Of a stretch of DNA of 60,000 bases, positions 11,428-21,790 are shown in pieces. Source of the DNA: Takakia lepidozioides (lineage: Eukaryota; Streptophyta; Takakiopsida; Takakiales; Takakiaceae); NCBI GenBank assembly GCA_030704615.1, contig CM060731.1:23376001-23436000 (forward strand). The letters are read 5' to 3'. Made by a program: the position numbers and the translations under genes. The stretch's first letter is position 1, and each line of letters starts with the position of its first letter. The notes beneath the pieces are model-generated. The model was not told the DNA's origin. It searched no databases and saw only the letters and a list, made by a program, of their open reading frames with translations.

Positions 11428-11980
11428 CTGTTCACATCATTCATTGCCGTCAGAAGACCCATCATGTTGTCGTCACAATCAAGCACCATCGATCGAACAG
11501 AGTAATGCCACTCTTCCTCCTGTGAGTGCAGCCTCCCAATGACAGCCATCCATGCAAGCAACCGGTGGTTGCCATCCCAAACGTGAAACATCTTCCCTGA
11601 GAATACCTGGGTGGAAGGTTTCCTGGAGAGAAGAAGTTCGAAGGATTCGTTCACCTGTCTCCAAATGGGGTCCCAGGAGTCGACGATTGACTCATCCACA
11701 AGGAGCTCGTTACCTCTAGAATCCCTAGTAGAAACGTAAAAGACTGCGGATCCATCCAAATACCCATGAACAAACTCGGCCTCCAGCTTGAGAATGTCTT
11801 TGACAAGGGGTGGACGAACGACGGGCATGGAAACCAACCTACACAGGGGAATCTTCAACCTCCCACCAGGAGCAAACATACTTTGCACCACAAGCTGAGA
11901 GTTCACCTTTTGACCCCCAGCATCTCAGCGGCTTTGCTTTCATAAAACTCATCGTCAACATCAACTATGGTCTCCTTCCC
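11428..11980 (-). pseudogene. ParB-like domain exon of the methyltransferase gene
   Basis: The exon starts after an AG at the 5' side of GGGAAGGAGACC and ends at a CAG/GTTGG donor. It encodes VDVDDEFYESKAAEML, then after a 1-nt shift a domain with VSMPVVRPPLVKDI and a central WDGNHRLLAWM. The D-G-N-H-R-x-x-A signature is that of the ParB/sulfiredoxin fold, as in phage and bacterial proteins where a ParB-like domain precedes a DNA methyltransferase. There is no helix-turn-helix of true plasmid ParB that I can see. It could be a nuclease/NTPase-type or a protein-contact domain. Assignment rests on a short motif. Confidence 0.55.
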
Positions 11981-12164
11981 CTGACCCGAGGGACCTCATC
12001 CGCCACACTTTGCATTTCTCCTGCAAGGTTGTTCACTCAAATCTTATAAGAGAGGCATGAAACGTCGATGATGCATGAAAAAGTGGGATCAAACAGGTAA
12101 GTGTTCTTGAGCTGTTCATTGATCCTCGGACCTGCCCTATGTTGCCGATTTTCACAGGGAAAGA

Positions 12165-14415
12165 ACATTGAAAAGTTCTGCTCAAACAGTGTGCGTTGCC
12201 GCACACTGTTTGAGCTGGCATTCATTTCATCCTCAGATATCTGCCCATGAGGCCGAATTGTGCCTTAAATATTGAATGTTCAGCTCAAACAGTGTGCGTT
12301 GCCGCACACTGTTGGGCTGACAGTGAAGGTTCATTCATCCTCAGAAAGGTGCCCCTGAAGTCCAAATTTTGCACCCTAAAACATTGAAATGTTCAGCTCA
12401 AACAGTGTGCGTTGCCGCACACTGTTTGGGCTGACAGTGAAGGGTTCATTTCATCCTCAGATAGGTGCCCCTGAAGTCCAAATTTTGCACCCTGAAACAT
12501 TGAAATGTTCAGCTCAAACAGTGTGCGTTGCCGCACACTGTTTGAGCTGGCAGTGAAGGGTTCATTTCACCCTCAGTGACTGCAAGACCAAATTTTGCAC
12601 CCTAAAACATTGAAAAGTTCTGCTCAAACAGTGTGCGTTGCCGCACACTGTTTGAGCTGGTAGGGTTCATTTCATCCTCAGAAAGGTGCCCCTGAAGTCC
12701 AAATTTTGCACCCTAAAACATTGAAATGTTCAGCTCAAACAGTGTGCGTTGCCGCACACTGTTTGGGCTGACAGTGAAGGGTCATTTCATCCTGTCCAGA
12801 ACATTGTTCAGCTCAAACAGTGTGCGTTGCCGCACACCAGTGAAGGGTTCATTTCATCCCAGCAAATTTGAACATTGAAATGTTCTGTGCGTTGCCGCAC
12901 ACTGTTTGAGCTGGCAGTGAAGGGTTCATTTCATCCTCAGAAACCCCTGAAGTCCAAATTTTGCACCCTAAAACATTGAAATGCTCAGCTCAAACAGTGT
13001 GCGGCGCACACTGTTTGAGCTGCAGTGCAGGGTTCATTTCATCCTCAGAAAGGTGCCCTGAAGTCCAAATTTTGCACCCTAAAACATTGAAATGTTCAGC
13101 TCAAACAGTGTGCGTTGCCGCACACTGTTTGGCTGACAGTGAAGGGTTCATTTCATCCTCAGATAGGTGCCCCTGAAGTCCAAATTTTGCACCCTAAAAC
13201 ATTGAAATGTTCAGCTCAAACAGTGTGCGTTGCCGCACACTGTTTGGGCTGACATGAAGGGTTCATTTCATCCTCAAAAGGTGCCCTGAAGTCCAAATTT
13301 TGCACCCCAAAACATTGAAATGTTCAGCTCAAACAGTGTGCGTTGCCGCACACTGTTTGGGCTGACAGTGAAGGGTTCATTTCATCCTCAGATAGGTGCC
13401 CCTGAAGTCCAAATTTTGCACCCTGAACATTGAAATGTTCAGCTCAAACAGTGTGCGTTGCCGCACACTGTTTGAGTGGCAGTGAAGGGTTCATTTCACA
13501 CCTCAGATAACTGACTGCAAGACCAAATTTGCACCCTAAAACATTGAAAAGATTGCTCAAACAGTGTGCGTTGCCGCACACTGTTTGGCTGGCAGTGAAG
13601 GGTTCATTTCATCCTCAGAAAGGTGCCCCTGAAGTCCAAATTTTGCACCCTAAAAACATTGAAATGTTCAGCTCAAACAGTGTGCGTTGCCGCACACTGT
13701 TGGGGCTGACAGTGAAGGGTTCATTTCATCCTCAGATAGGTGCCCTGAAGTCCAAATTTTGCACCCTGAAACATTGAAATGTTCAGCTCAAACAGTGTGC
13801 GTTGCCGCACACTGTTTGAGCTGGCAGTGAAGGGTCATTTCACCCTCAGATAACTGACCCAAGACCAAATTTTGCACCCCTAAAACATTGAAAAGATCGC
13901 TCAAACAGTGTGCGTTGCCGCACACTGTTTGAGCTGGCAGTGCAGGGTTCATTTCATCCTCAGAAAGGTGCCCCTGAAGTCCAAATTTGCACCCTAAACA
14001 TTGAAATGTTCAGCTCAAACAGTGTGCGTTGCACACGTTTGAGCTGGCAGTGAAGGGGGTTCATTCACCGCAGATAACTGACTGCAAGGCCAAATTTTGC
14101 ACCCTAAAACATTGAAAAGATCTGCTCAAACAGTGTGCGTTGCCGCACACTGTTTGAGCTGGAAGTGAAGGGTTCATTTCATCCTCAGAAAGGTGTCGTT
14201 GAAGGAAGAATTTTGCACCCTTAAACAGTGACATGTGCAGCTCAAACAGTGTGCGGCAACGCACACTGTTTGAGCTGCCACTGAATGGTTCTTTCATCCT
14301 CAGAAAGGTGTCATTGAAGGAAGAATTTTGCACCCTTAAACAGTGATATGTGCAGCTCAAACAGTGTGCGGCAACGCACACTGTTTGAGCTGCCACTGAA
14401 TGGTTCTTTCTTTCT
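12165..14415. repeat. Array of about 21 palindromic repeat units
   Basis: Units of roughly 105-117 bp recur in tandem. Each has a perfect inverted repeat with 15-bp arms (CTCAAACAGTGTGCG and its complement) around a TTGC centre, then a spacer with GTGAAGGGTTCATTTCATCC, a GGTGCCCCTGAAGTCC block and AAATTTTGCACCCTAAAACA. Palindrome centres are near 12196, 12303, 12417, 12531, 12645, 12755, 12830, 12895, 13000, 13119, 13236, 13347, 13459, 13574, 13688, 13804, 13917, 14032, 14143, 14259 and 14373. Some units are shortened. The last two have the centre inverted (GCAA). The array lies between the acidic 5' exon and the ParB exon of the minus-strand gene, so it is probably intronic. Confidence 0.9.
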
Positions 14416-15220
14416 CAAATACCTGCCCTTGAAGGCCGAATTCTTCACAAATGTGGGTCCTGTAGATTTTACCTTTTTCGTGGCTACTCGAGACGACTCC
14501 CCAATTGCCGGGGACCCTTTCCGCTTCGGGCTGCTCTCTTCGCCGACTATGTAGGTGAGCCTCTCCCCCTTCCTCTTTCCCGTAGTCAGATTCTTCGTGA
14601 GGCCAGTGTCAACATCTTCCTCCATGTCGTCTGTCTCTCCGTCAGACGCAGTGTCCTCCTCGCCTGTTCCTGGAACTATGGTGGGTTGTTGTTCTTCTCC
14701 AGATTCCTGCTCCTCCATCGCCACACTTTCCTGTATTCCCTCTTCTTCCTCCTTTTCCTCTTCCTCCACTCTTTCCATCCTCATTCTATATCTGGCTCTA
14801 TTCCTGTTTCTAGAACTCGTGAAGTATAATGACTTCCTTCTCTTTCTCCTCCGCTGGAAACAAGGGCTCCCCACGATGCCATTGGAGCTCTCCAGTTTGA
14901 CGTTTGCAACAAGTGCTGGTATCGCATGTAACAAAAATCAAAATGGACGTTGTCAACCGTATTTGGATGCGGGTGTGTTGATATTGTGTGCGAACGGAAT
15001 TCATCCATTTTGGCGTCTTTGTATTACCCAGCTAATAAAGCGCCGAAGAAAAAGAGCATCCGTTGCATGCATTTGCGATATATGTCAGATGTACTTCGCC
15101 GCCTGCCAATACATGGCGGCCTCCTTGCCTTCTTTCAAATTCGAATGTGCCGTAGAAATGTAGTGCTTTTTCAATTCCGAGCAGTTCTTCCAGATTCGCA
15201 ATAATTGTTATGCTTCACAT

Positions 15221-18200
15221 ATGCATCCACGTGTGTTGTACTGCCTGCCCTGTGGTTTTCATTTTGCCGTGACCGTCCCCATGGGGTCATTCGGTATAAA
15301 GGATTGTGTCGGATATGACCATGTGTTGCACACATTCGTGCGAGGTATCTCTTGGAGTGTCAGTGTTGTTCTGTGCTATTCTGGCACAACACAATCTCAT
15401 TACAATCGGATCTTCCTGTTTACTGCTCTCCAGGGTTGTTGCCGTCATTTCATAATGGATGGTTTCATGTCATTTTCAGGGTTTGTTTTCCATCCAAAAA
15501 CAACACGGCTTCTTGTGGCTCTGGTCTTTCAAAACAGTTTTTCTGGTTGGTGGGAGGTGAAGGTGCACGTCATCCCTACATCCTTTGCATGCATCGCCGG
15601 CAGCCTTTGGTTTGGTGCTACCCTTGTTGACCTCAGTTTGCTTGTGGTATTTCCACTTTCGATAATTACGGGCTCTCAGTTCGGGGATTCCGTTCTGAAT
15701 CGCCACTTTCGTTCAGTGATGGAAAACATGTCGAGGGAGCGAGATGCACTCGCTCGATTCCATTCCAATGCAGGTACTCTTCCACTGACTGCCATGCAGA
15801 CGACGATGGGTATGCAGTTGTTCATGAGGATGAGCTAGTTACAGTGTTCCCGCTGGAGTTGGGTTCTCTGCTTGTTCAGAAAGAGGTGTATGACGAGGAT
15901 GGGAATTTGGATTCTGGGCACTTGGAGAAACCTTTGGTTTGCGAGTGTGGAAGGAAGTGGAGAGTCCTTCCAGGAACATACCGTGTCCTTGGAAAAGAGA
16001 GAAGACAATCAGCAGGATCAGTCGTTACCCCTGGCACTGCAGCATCGGTCGTGCAACAGAAGGGCACAGTTCCTGTGAAACAAGAGGTGAGCACATCCAC
16101 TACCTTCGTGACTCTTTCAGACTCGTCCTCGGAGGATGTTTCTGAGATTCCTCCGCCAGTGCAAACTCCCTTATTGGATGATGACGAATTGCAAGAGATA
16201 ACGAGTGTCATTCCAAAATTGAAAGCCCTCGCAGGTGTGCCTGGGTGCAAGAGCGAGCTACGTTTTGTTGATTGGGAGTCCCTTCCAGTGCAACGGGTTC
16301 AATACGTGCCAGCTCAGTTTGATGGGGACATCTTGTTTGAGCTCAACCCTCCCACGTCTTCCAGTGGACTGGCTGGGCTTCTGCAGGGCATGGACAAGAA
16401 ACATGACGGACATCCTTGGTGCAGGACAAAAACGTCGAACATCCATAACGACATTGGCTTGAAATTTCGGAGGTCGGTTTGCGTTGGGCATTGCAAGTGC
16501 CTGAATATTTCTTGCCCTCGGCTGAGAAACAACGCTCAGCCAAACGAAAGTGAGTGGGAAGGTGTGCCCCTGTCTTGCATCGATGTGCCACCTGATACAT
16601 ACGAGCGTGGCAAACAGAAACACAGGACGGGGAAAGTTTGCAGAACCTGCACACAAAAGTATTGGTCTTGGGAGGTGCAAGCCCTGGGGTGAAAGGACAA
16701 TGACTCGTGCCTGCATTCATATGGGTGCACACGAGCATCCTGTGTCCAAAGGGAGTTGCAGGGATAGCGTGGACATCGCTAGAAATCTACTGAAGCAAGA
16801 GTTCCACAATGCCCCTTGTGCAACACCTTCTGCTATAGCGCTTGCAGCTAGCAAGGCATTCCTGGAAAAACACATACTGGGTGAAGGGGATGCGACACAA
16901 CCAATGCTGGATGCAGATTCCCTTGAGGCAGTCATGGACCATTTCTCCGTGTTGAGCTCTCCCAATATTCGAAACCAGGTGAATGCACTCAGAATGGGCA
17001 CAGGCACTGCTGGATTCATGGACAACATTATGGACCTCAAACGGAGGAGTCGCTATGAATTCATTCAAAACAGTATCTTCCCTGGCCAGGGCTTGTCCAA
17101 AGTGTATTTGTTCAAGATGTCCGCTGTGGGCCAAGGCAGTGGTGTGAGCATTGTCCGCCGAATGCAACCTGGAGGAGATTTGGCTAAATGTTGGTTAATG
17201 TTTGATCACTGCAAACGGGTGAAGGGTTGGACAACCATGGCGTGCCATGTGTATGATCCAGCGTACCAGCGTGTGCTCTCCATAGCAATTTGTGATATGC
17301 AGTCGGAGGACACTGAATCCCAGATGCTCATGTGGAATTCCCTCCTGGCCGTCATGCAGCGCAATGGAATACAGAACACAAATTTTGCGGGCTTCATGGC
17401 TGATAGTGCACAGGCAAATTTCAATGCAGTGCGGCGCGTGTTTGGTTCGGGGGATCCTAAGGTCCCAATGGAAAATAGGGAGCGCACATGCCTCTTCCAT
17501 TGGAGTCAATCTCTGGCACGTCATACAAAGCGCTGCATTCGCCCTGACCTTCAGTTGGAGCATAGAAGGCTCTGTCTGAAGTACAAGAATGCCACCTCAA
17601 TGGGAGAAGCTGAGAGCACTTACCAGGCAATCCGGGCTTGGTGGTTCTCCTCTGGTGCTGCTACAGGTATCCACCTGAAGGAGTTGGAGGACTGGTTGGT
17701 TTTCTGGCACTTCAGGTACAGACAGTGGGGAGCTTTCATGACGACGGTAAGCCTGACAAGTTTTCCTTAAACACAAATTGCACTTTGCATCGTGCCTGTT
17801 CATTTGGGGTTGTTCGATTGTCACTTGAAGAACCTCTACCATTTCTTTTCCTTCCTCACATTTCCATGCAATGCCTCCTGCAGGACATGTCCTTGGAGGA
17901 CTTGGCCGACATGCCATCGTGTAATTTGGCAGAGACTGTTCACAACGCCTGGATGCAGCAGTCTACCAAAGCAGGTCGTGACTTGTATGTGGCCACTGCT
18001 GATGACATGGTGCGGGCACTTACACAACAAACCAGGTACCGCAATTTTCTGATGGGACGGGGTGGAGGGAAGGGCCCCGATACGACTTTGTTGATGCTAA
18101 GGGCTGCGAGTAGGTCCGGAGACCCGTCAAAGATGGCCAGAGCTCTAAACAGGTGCACTGAAGGCTCCCCTCTGCAATCCAGGCTCCCCCATTTGGAAGG

Positions 18201-19294
18201 CGAGGAAAGATTTGGATCATGCAAAAGGAAATTAAACACTCTTCCAGGGTCAGATGGAGATTCCCATAGGCCAGACAGGGTCAATTTCTCTGTGCCAAAG
18301 GTGTCTCCAGTGCAGACTAAGTCCTGTGCCGGGCCCTTCCCAGGTGGGTCCTCCTCCTGTGGAGCAGGTGCAGAACATGCAAGCATAGCAGCGGGAATCC
18401 CATTGGAGGAGGTGGTGGCCATGGTGCAGGAATCTGATTGCATTGATAGTGACTGGCATATAGAACGCACCCCACCAGGATCTAGAGTGGCTTGCATGGC
18501 AATTCGGACCCCCTCATTCAAGAAATGCAAATCAAAAATATGCAAAGGCTCCAGGGGGACTCCAGCTCCAACATTCACAGGGTTGTTCCGACCTTATCAT
18601 AGTGGGGAGTCAAAAGAGCACAAGTTTTGGTTCTGCCCAGACGATATGGCACGATGCGTGAAGGGAACAGTTCGTCCTTCCGTGATAATGAAGCCCCTCC
18701 CCCCGCAATTTGGCCTGTGAAAATTGGGACATCGCTGTCCTCAACCGAGATAAGCATGCTGGAGGAGGGAGGGTTTTGTCTTGCACGGTCCCGGGTGGTG
18801 CCCTTATGCACTGTCGGCACAGATGTGCCACATGCTCCGACAATGCCTCCACCCGGTGCCGACTCCCACCCAACAAAAAGAGATGGAAAAACAGTGCGCC
18901 GTGTTGCTTCGGGTGCAGATCACGAATGCAAGATGGAATCGGCTAGAATTTGCAGGCTCGGGTGACTCGTATCACCGAAGTCCCTTCCCCGGGGTATGGA
19001 CGGATTTACACAGTGCTGTCAATTGGCTCAGTTCTTCATGCCAAAGAATATCAGGTTACCATCGGGAATTTCCCTTCGTGCACTTGTCCGGATTTTGTAA
19101 CGATGCGTGAGGGCGCTCTCGGCATGAGAGGGAAGTGGGTCCCCTGCAAGCATCAATATTACATATACCTTGTAATTATGTGTTGCGACGGTAAGAGAGA
19201 CCAATTCATTCACCAAGCCACACTAGGCTACGGAGAAGTCATCACCCTTCTGCAGCGGGACACCTCGCGTAGAGCTCCGCCAACTTCTCTTTGA
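15221..19294 (+). pseudogene. Mutator-like (MULE) transposase with SWIM zinc finger
   Basis: The gene runs divergently from the methyltransferase. The N-terminal part (15844-16600) has an acidic/Ser linker and a Cys/His cluster (HPWCRTKTSNIH...SVCVGHCKCLNISCPRL...NESEWEG) resembling the WRKY-GCM1-type DNA-binding zinc module of MULE proteins. After a frameshift near 16600 the long frame 16650-17754 carries the catalytic region: MFDHCKRVKGWTTMACHVYD, GFMADSAQANFNAV and ENRERTCLFHWSQSL. A splice donor (ACG/GTAAGC at about 17754) joins to an acceptor at 17883, then MPSCNLAETVHNAWMQ. After two more shifts near 18715 and 18950, PSCTCPDF...WVPCKHQYYIYL (19075-19180) is a CxCx(n)CxH SWIM finger. The order fits MULE transposases. 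Frameshifts show this copy is inactive. Confidence 0.75.
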
Positions 19295-19606
19295 ACACAT
19301 ACGAGCCATGCCCGCTTCCCATGCTGGTTTCCAGGTTGCCGTGTGAAGACTTTTCATTTTATGACAAACATATACATTTCGTTCACGGAACCAGGGCAAA
19401 TGCACTTGCGATTCATTGTAAGCGTCTCTCTGTGAATTGAAATAAACTGTGTCAATCATTCTGAGCTCAAATCTGCCATATTTACATATTCCTCTTTTTT
19501 GGCACGCATTGCAGACATGGTGCATGGTGGCCTCCTTTGTTTTGTCCACGGTAATAGGCCCTCTTCCTGCAATCCTCGCCTATAAGACCTGCTTCTCCAG
19601 CAGATT

Positions 19607-19700
19607 CGTGCCGCTCACGCTTCCCTGAAGCGTGAGCTCAGCTCACGCTTCAAAGCTTGAACGTGAGCTCAGCTCCCAGGCTCACGGGGCTGGGCTCACG
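19607..19700. repeat. Right subterminal GTGAGC cluster of the Mutator-like element
   Basis: Several GTGAGC and GCTCAC motifs, including nested inverted pairs such as AAGCGTGAGCTCAGCTCACGCTT, mirror the cluster at the left end. The pairing can form small hairpins. This is the presumed transposase-binding end. Confidence 0.6.
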
Positions 19701-19712
19701 CCGTAGCTATGC

Positions 19713-19723
19713 TGGTCCTGGTG
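19713..19723. repeat. 11-bp target-site duplication, right
   Basis: Exact copy of TGGTCCTGGTG at 7410-7420, flanking the Mutator-like element. Confidence 0.85.
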
Positions 19724-20933
19724 CAGTCCCCGCACTCTCCTCCTCTTCTCACGGTACAAAAGCCTCCACCCAGGCTTGTTGCACCCGTCGATCAGCATCC
19801 CGCTGCAACTCCTTGTTCGTGCCCCACAATGGAGTCTGAGCAACCATGGTAGGCAACTCCGCCATACCATACATGTCATCAAGCTCTCCCGGAAGTGGCA
19901 CATCCTCTAAATGAGCGTTGTCCTCAAGCAACTCTCCAGGCCAACTCACTACCGCTGTGAATGCTGCTAGTGTCGGCATCTTGCCTCACTGGGCAACCAC
20001 AACTCCTCCTATGAACGTCACAGGGAGCGGCACACGCCGGCCCTCCCCTGACTGCCATCCAGGCCTATAGGAAGCTGACTCCTCCCAAAAATCCAGGGTG
20101 AAGCCCATGGGGTACAACACTGCCCCACCAACCAGGACATCGTACGAGACCGCGTCTATCACAATGGTCTTGGCTCGCATCACTGAGCCATCTGTAGGGT
20201 GATCCGGCCGTAGTCTGATAGCCAACTCACGCCGTGTCATGCTCTGAGCCTGCTCCGATCCTCCCAGAGACGTCTATATTTAGAAAGGACAAGGCTCCAT
20301 ATCCGCCTCTGTGAGGCCCAAGCCTGCAATAGCAGCTCTGCCCAGCATCAATGGCTGAGCTCCTGAGTCCAACAAGACCCGCAGTGGCCGGTACCTCTTG
20401 CCTGCCGGTCCACTCAAATAGAAAATGTCATCCTGGTTGTCTAGCATGACAACTCCATGTGTCACCATGGCGCGCTCAATGGCTGGCCTAGCTAGCAGCT
20501 CCATCAACTTAGCAGCTGCAGCTTGCCATGGCGCCGCCGTAGCAGTCTTGACCCTCACATCCGAGGATCCCTCCGGCACTACACCTCCCATTATCTCCGC
20601 AGAAGATGAAGTAACCTCCCCACTCTCACAGAGTGTAGCTGCCAGCCTGAACACCTCAGCTGGTCTTACCCCCGGCGTCGCAATCATGGTAGCCGAGAAC
20701 AATGGAGCCTGGCACACAGCTGTGGCCGCCCCTAGCTGCCGTAGCCTTGGCAACACTAGGTAGTGGTGCTGCCCGTGTAGCTCTCCCCAATGGCATAGTA
20801 ACCTCCGCCTCGGTAAAAGTCGGGCGAGAACTAGGTGCCATGGATGGCGTCGACACTGCCAATGTGAATGACTGAGGAAGCCTAGCCTGACGGCTTGCCT
20901 CCCCACGCTGTGGATCCAACTCCACCTCCGCAC
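19724..20933 (-). pseudogene. gypsy aspartic protease region
   Basis: The frame 20933-20280 ends with YRPLRVLLDSGAQPLMLG, where DSG is the catalytic triad of a retropepsin, followed by IAGLGLTEAD. Downstream frames (20240-19986) give VSYDVLVGGAVLYPMGFTLD, the second half of the protease fold, then a connecting region (LPGELDDMYGMAELPTMV) that runs to the transposon insertion at 19723. The protein would process the gag-pol precursor. It is split by frameshifts. Confidence 0.75.
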
Positions 20934-21790
20934 CTCGTGGCTCAGGAACTCGTGCTGCTCCTCGAGTCACTACCGCAGCTGACTCCACTTGCACTAATGG
21001 TAGTCCTGCCCCGCACATAGTGGTAGTGGTAGTGGCACCCCTCACTAGTGGTAGTGCTGCCCCGCACATGAATCCCATGCCTCCCAAGTCTCCTCCTTCA
21101 GGAGCAGGAGGTGGACCATCCGGCCTTGGAGCCGGTACCACCTGAGCTGTGGCCATGGCAGCGAGCCTCTGCTCTAGCTGCTGAAGCCGGTTGGCCATGC
21201 CTTGGTCACCACCCTGACCTCCGCGTCCTTGGCCATGTTGAGCTTGCCCTTGGCCTGCACCTCGTGCCTGGCCACCTCGTCCTCTCTGGGCCGCTCCACC
21301 TTGCCCCCGGCCACCATTGTTTCGTTGGAACTGGCCTGGGCGCAACTCAGGATGCAAACCGTAGCACTGGGCTTCTCCATGCCCGTACTTGCCACAATGC
21401 CCACACTGCAACTGTGCAGGCTGTGCATGTGCCGACCCTTTGCCTCCCTCTGGGCAATCCTTCTTGACATGGGGTCCTCCACATGTCCAACACACCACAT
21501 CCGCCCATTGTTGGCCAGCAAATGAAGGGAGAGATCCCTGCATCTGAGGTCCTCTCTGCCCTTCCCTGAGCTTCACCTGAGCCCCCTTGTTGCCTTGTGG
21601 GTAGTGGTTGGCTAGGAGCACCACTACCCCGTGGTGTCTCCTTAGCAAATCCCACCATGACCACTCGGTCCTCCACCATGTTGAGCTCTATCCGTTCTGC
21701 AAAAACACATTTGCTAAGGTGGGTTGGGCCGGTTGTAGGAGAGTTGCATCCCGCGTATGGTGGACGTGTAGATGCCGGGTAAGCATGTGG
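20934..21790 (-). pseudogene. gypsy gag with two zinc knuckles
   Basis: The frame 21648-20934 has two nucleocapsid-type knuckles: CWTCGGPHVKKDC (CX2CX3HX4C, one residue short of canonical) and CGHCGKYGHGEAQC (CX2CX4HX4C). They are followed by a Gly/Arg/Gln-rich stretch and an Ala/Pro-rich linker. Just upstream, in another frame, FAERIELNMVEDRVVMV (21700-21650) looks like the end of a capsid. Most of the capsid is not recognisable, so gag is probably truncated at about 21.79 kb. Confidence 0.7.

Larger units (their letters stand above)
8294..14934 (-). pseudogene. ParB-like/beta-class DNA methyltransferase gene (copy 2, full length, decayed)
   Basis: This is a multi-exon gene read from 14934 down. 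Part 1 (14934-about 14423) encodes a basic then highly acidic, Glu-rich region with Lys/Arg clusters. After the palindromic array, exon 11980-11428 encodes a ParB/sulfiredoxin-like domain (RLKIPLCRL...FHVWDGNHRLLAWMAVIG). Further exons are about 11332-11142, 11029-10856, 10810-10591, 10477-10237, and pieces to 9383. Exon about 9360-9012 holds a motif IV-like site (AELIILDIPDGW). Exon 8886-8605 holds PWRGA, FIQTIVE and VLDLSMGTG. Exon 8487-8294 completes motif I and adds SARHLFGIEGDAEIY. Order IV-then-I with the final GIEGD is that of beta-class (CcrM-like) N4/N6 methyltransferases. Damage includes a 1-bp deletion before 9012, shifts in 8886-8605 and at 11920. The usual DPPY/W is D-I-P-D here. 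Target base is unknown. Confidence 0.7.
7421..19712. mobile_element. Mutator-like DNA transposon carrying a SWIM transposase and a ParB-DNA methyltransferase
   Basis: The element is 12,292 bp long and bounded by an 11-bp target duplication, a length typical of Mutator-like elements (usually 9-11 bp). Ends are imperfect inverted repeats: left ...CCGTGAGCCTGGAGGCGTGAG, right (reverse complement) GGCGTGAGCCCAGCCCCGTG, with further GTGAGC motifs in both orientations. Inside are a plus-strand transposase gene (about 15.2-19.3 kb) and a divergently oriented minus-strand ParB-methyltransferase gene (14.93-8.29 kb). An array of palindromic units (12.17-14.41 kb) lies at the 5' side of the methyltransferase body. 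Both genes contain introns and both are damaged. Related fragments at 1-698 and 24050-24300 show that it is one of a family. Confidence 0.8.
1162..21790 (-). mobile_element. Ty3/gypsy retrotransposon with methyltransferase and PHD domains, decayed and nested
   Basis: One minus-strand Ty3/gypsy element can be followed from gag to integrase once two later insertions (2228-4387 and 7421-19712) are subtracted. Domain order is gag with two zinc knuckles, aspartic protease, Dnmt3-like cytosine methyltransferase, reverse transcriptase, RNase H, integrase zinc-binding domain, integrase core and C-terminal PHD finger. RT before integrase is the Ty3/gypsy order. Many frameshifts and stops show that it is dead. 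I could not find LTRs, a primer-binding site or a target-site duplication, so both outer limits are approximate. The gag end near 21.8 kb may be truncated. Confidence 0.85.

Noticed and set aside
11379-11906. ParB-like frame as evidence of bacterial contamination or a plasmid partition system
   Set aside because: It is bounded by eukaryotic splice sites, lies inside a plant transposon, and has no ParA partner.
12165-14415. CRISPR-like array
   Set aside because: The spacers are themselves conserved repeats, the organism is a eukaryote, and each unit is a long palindromic minisatellite. No cas genes.
7431-19700. Shorter boundaries of the Mutator-like element at the GTGAGCC ends with a 9-bp duplication
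   Set aside because: The 9-mers next to GTGAGCC do not match. TGGTCCTGGTG is an exact 11-bp repeat and rejoins the gypsy frame.
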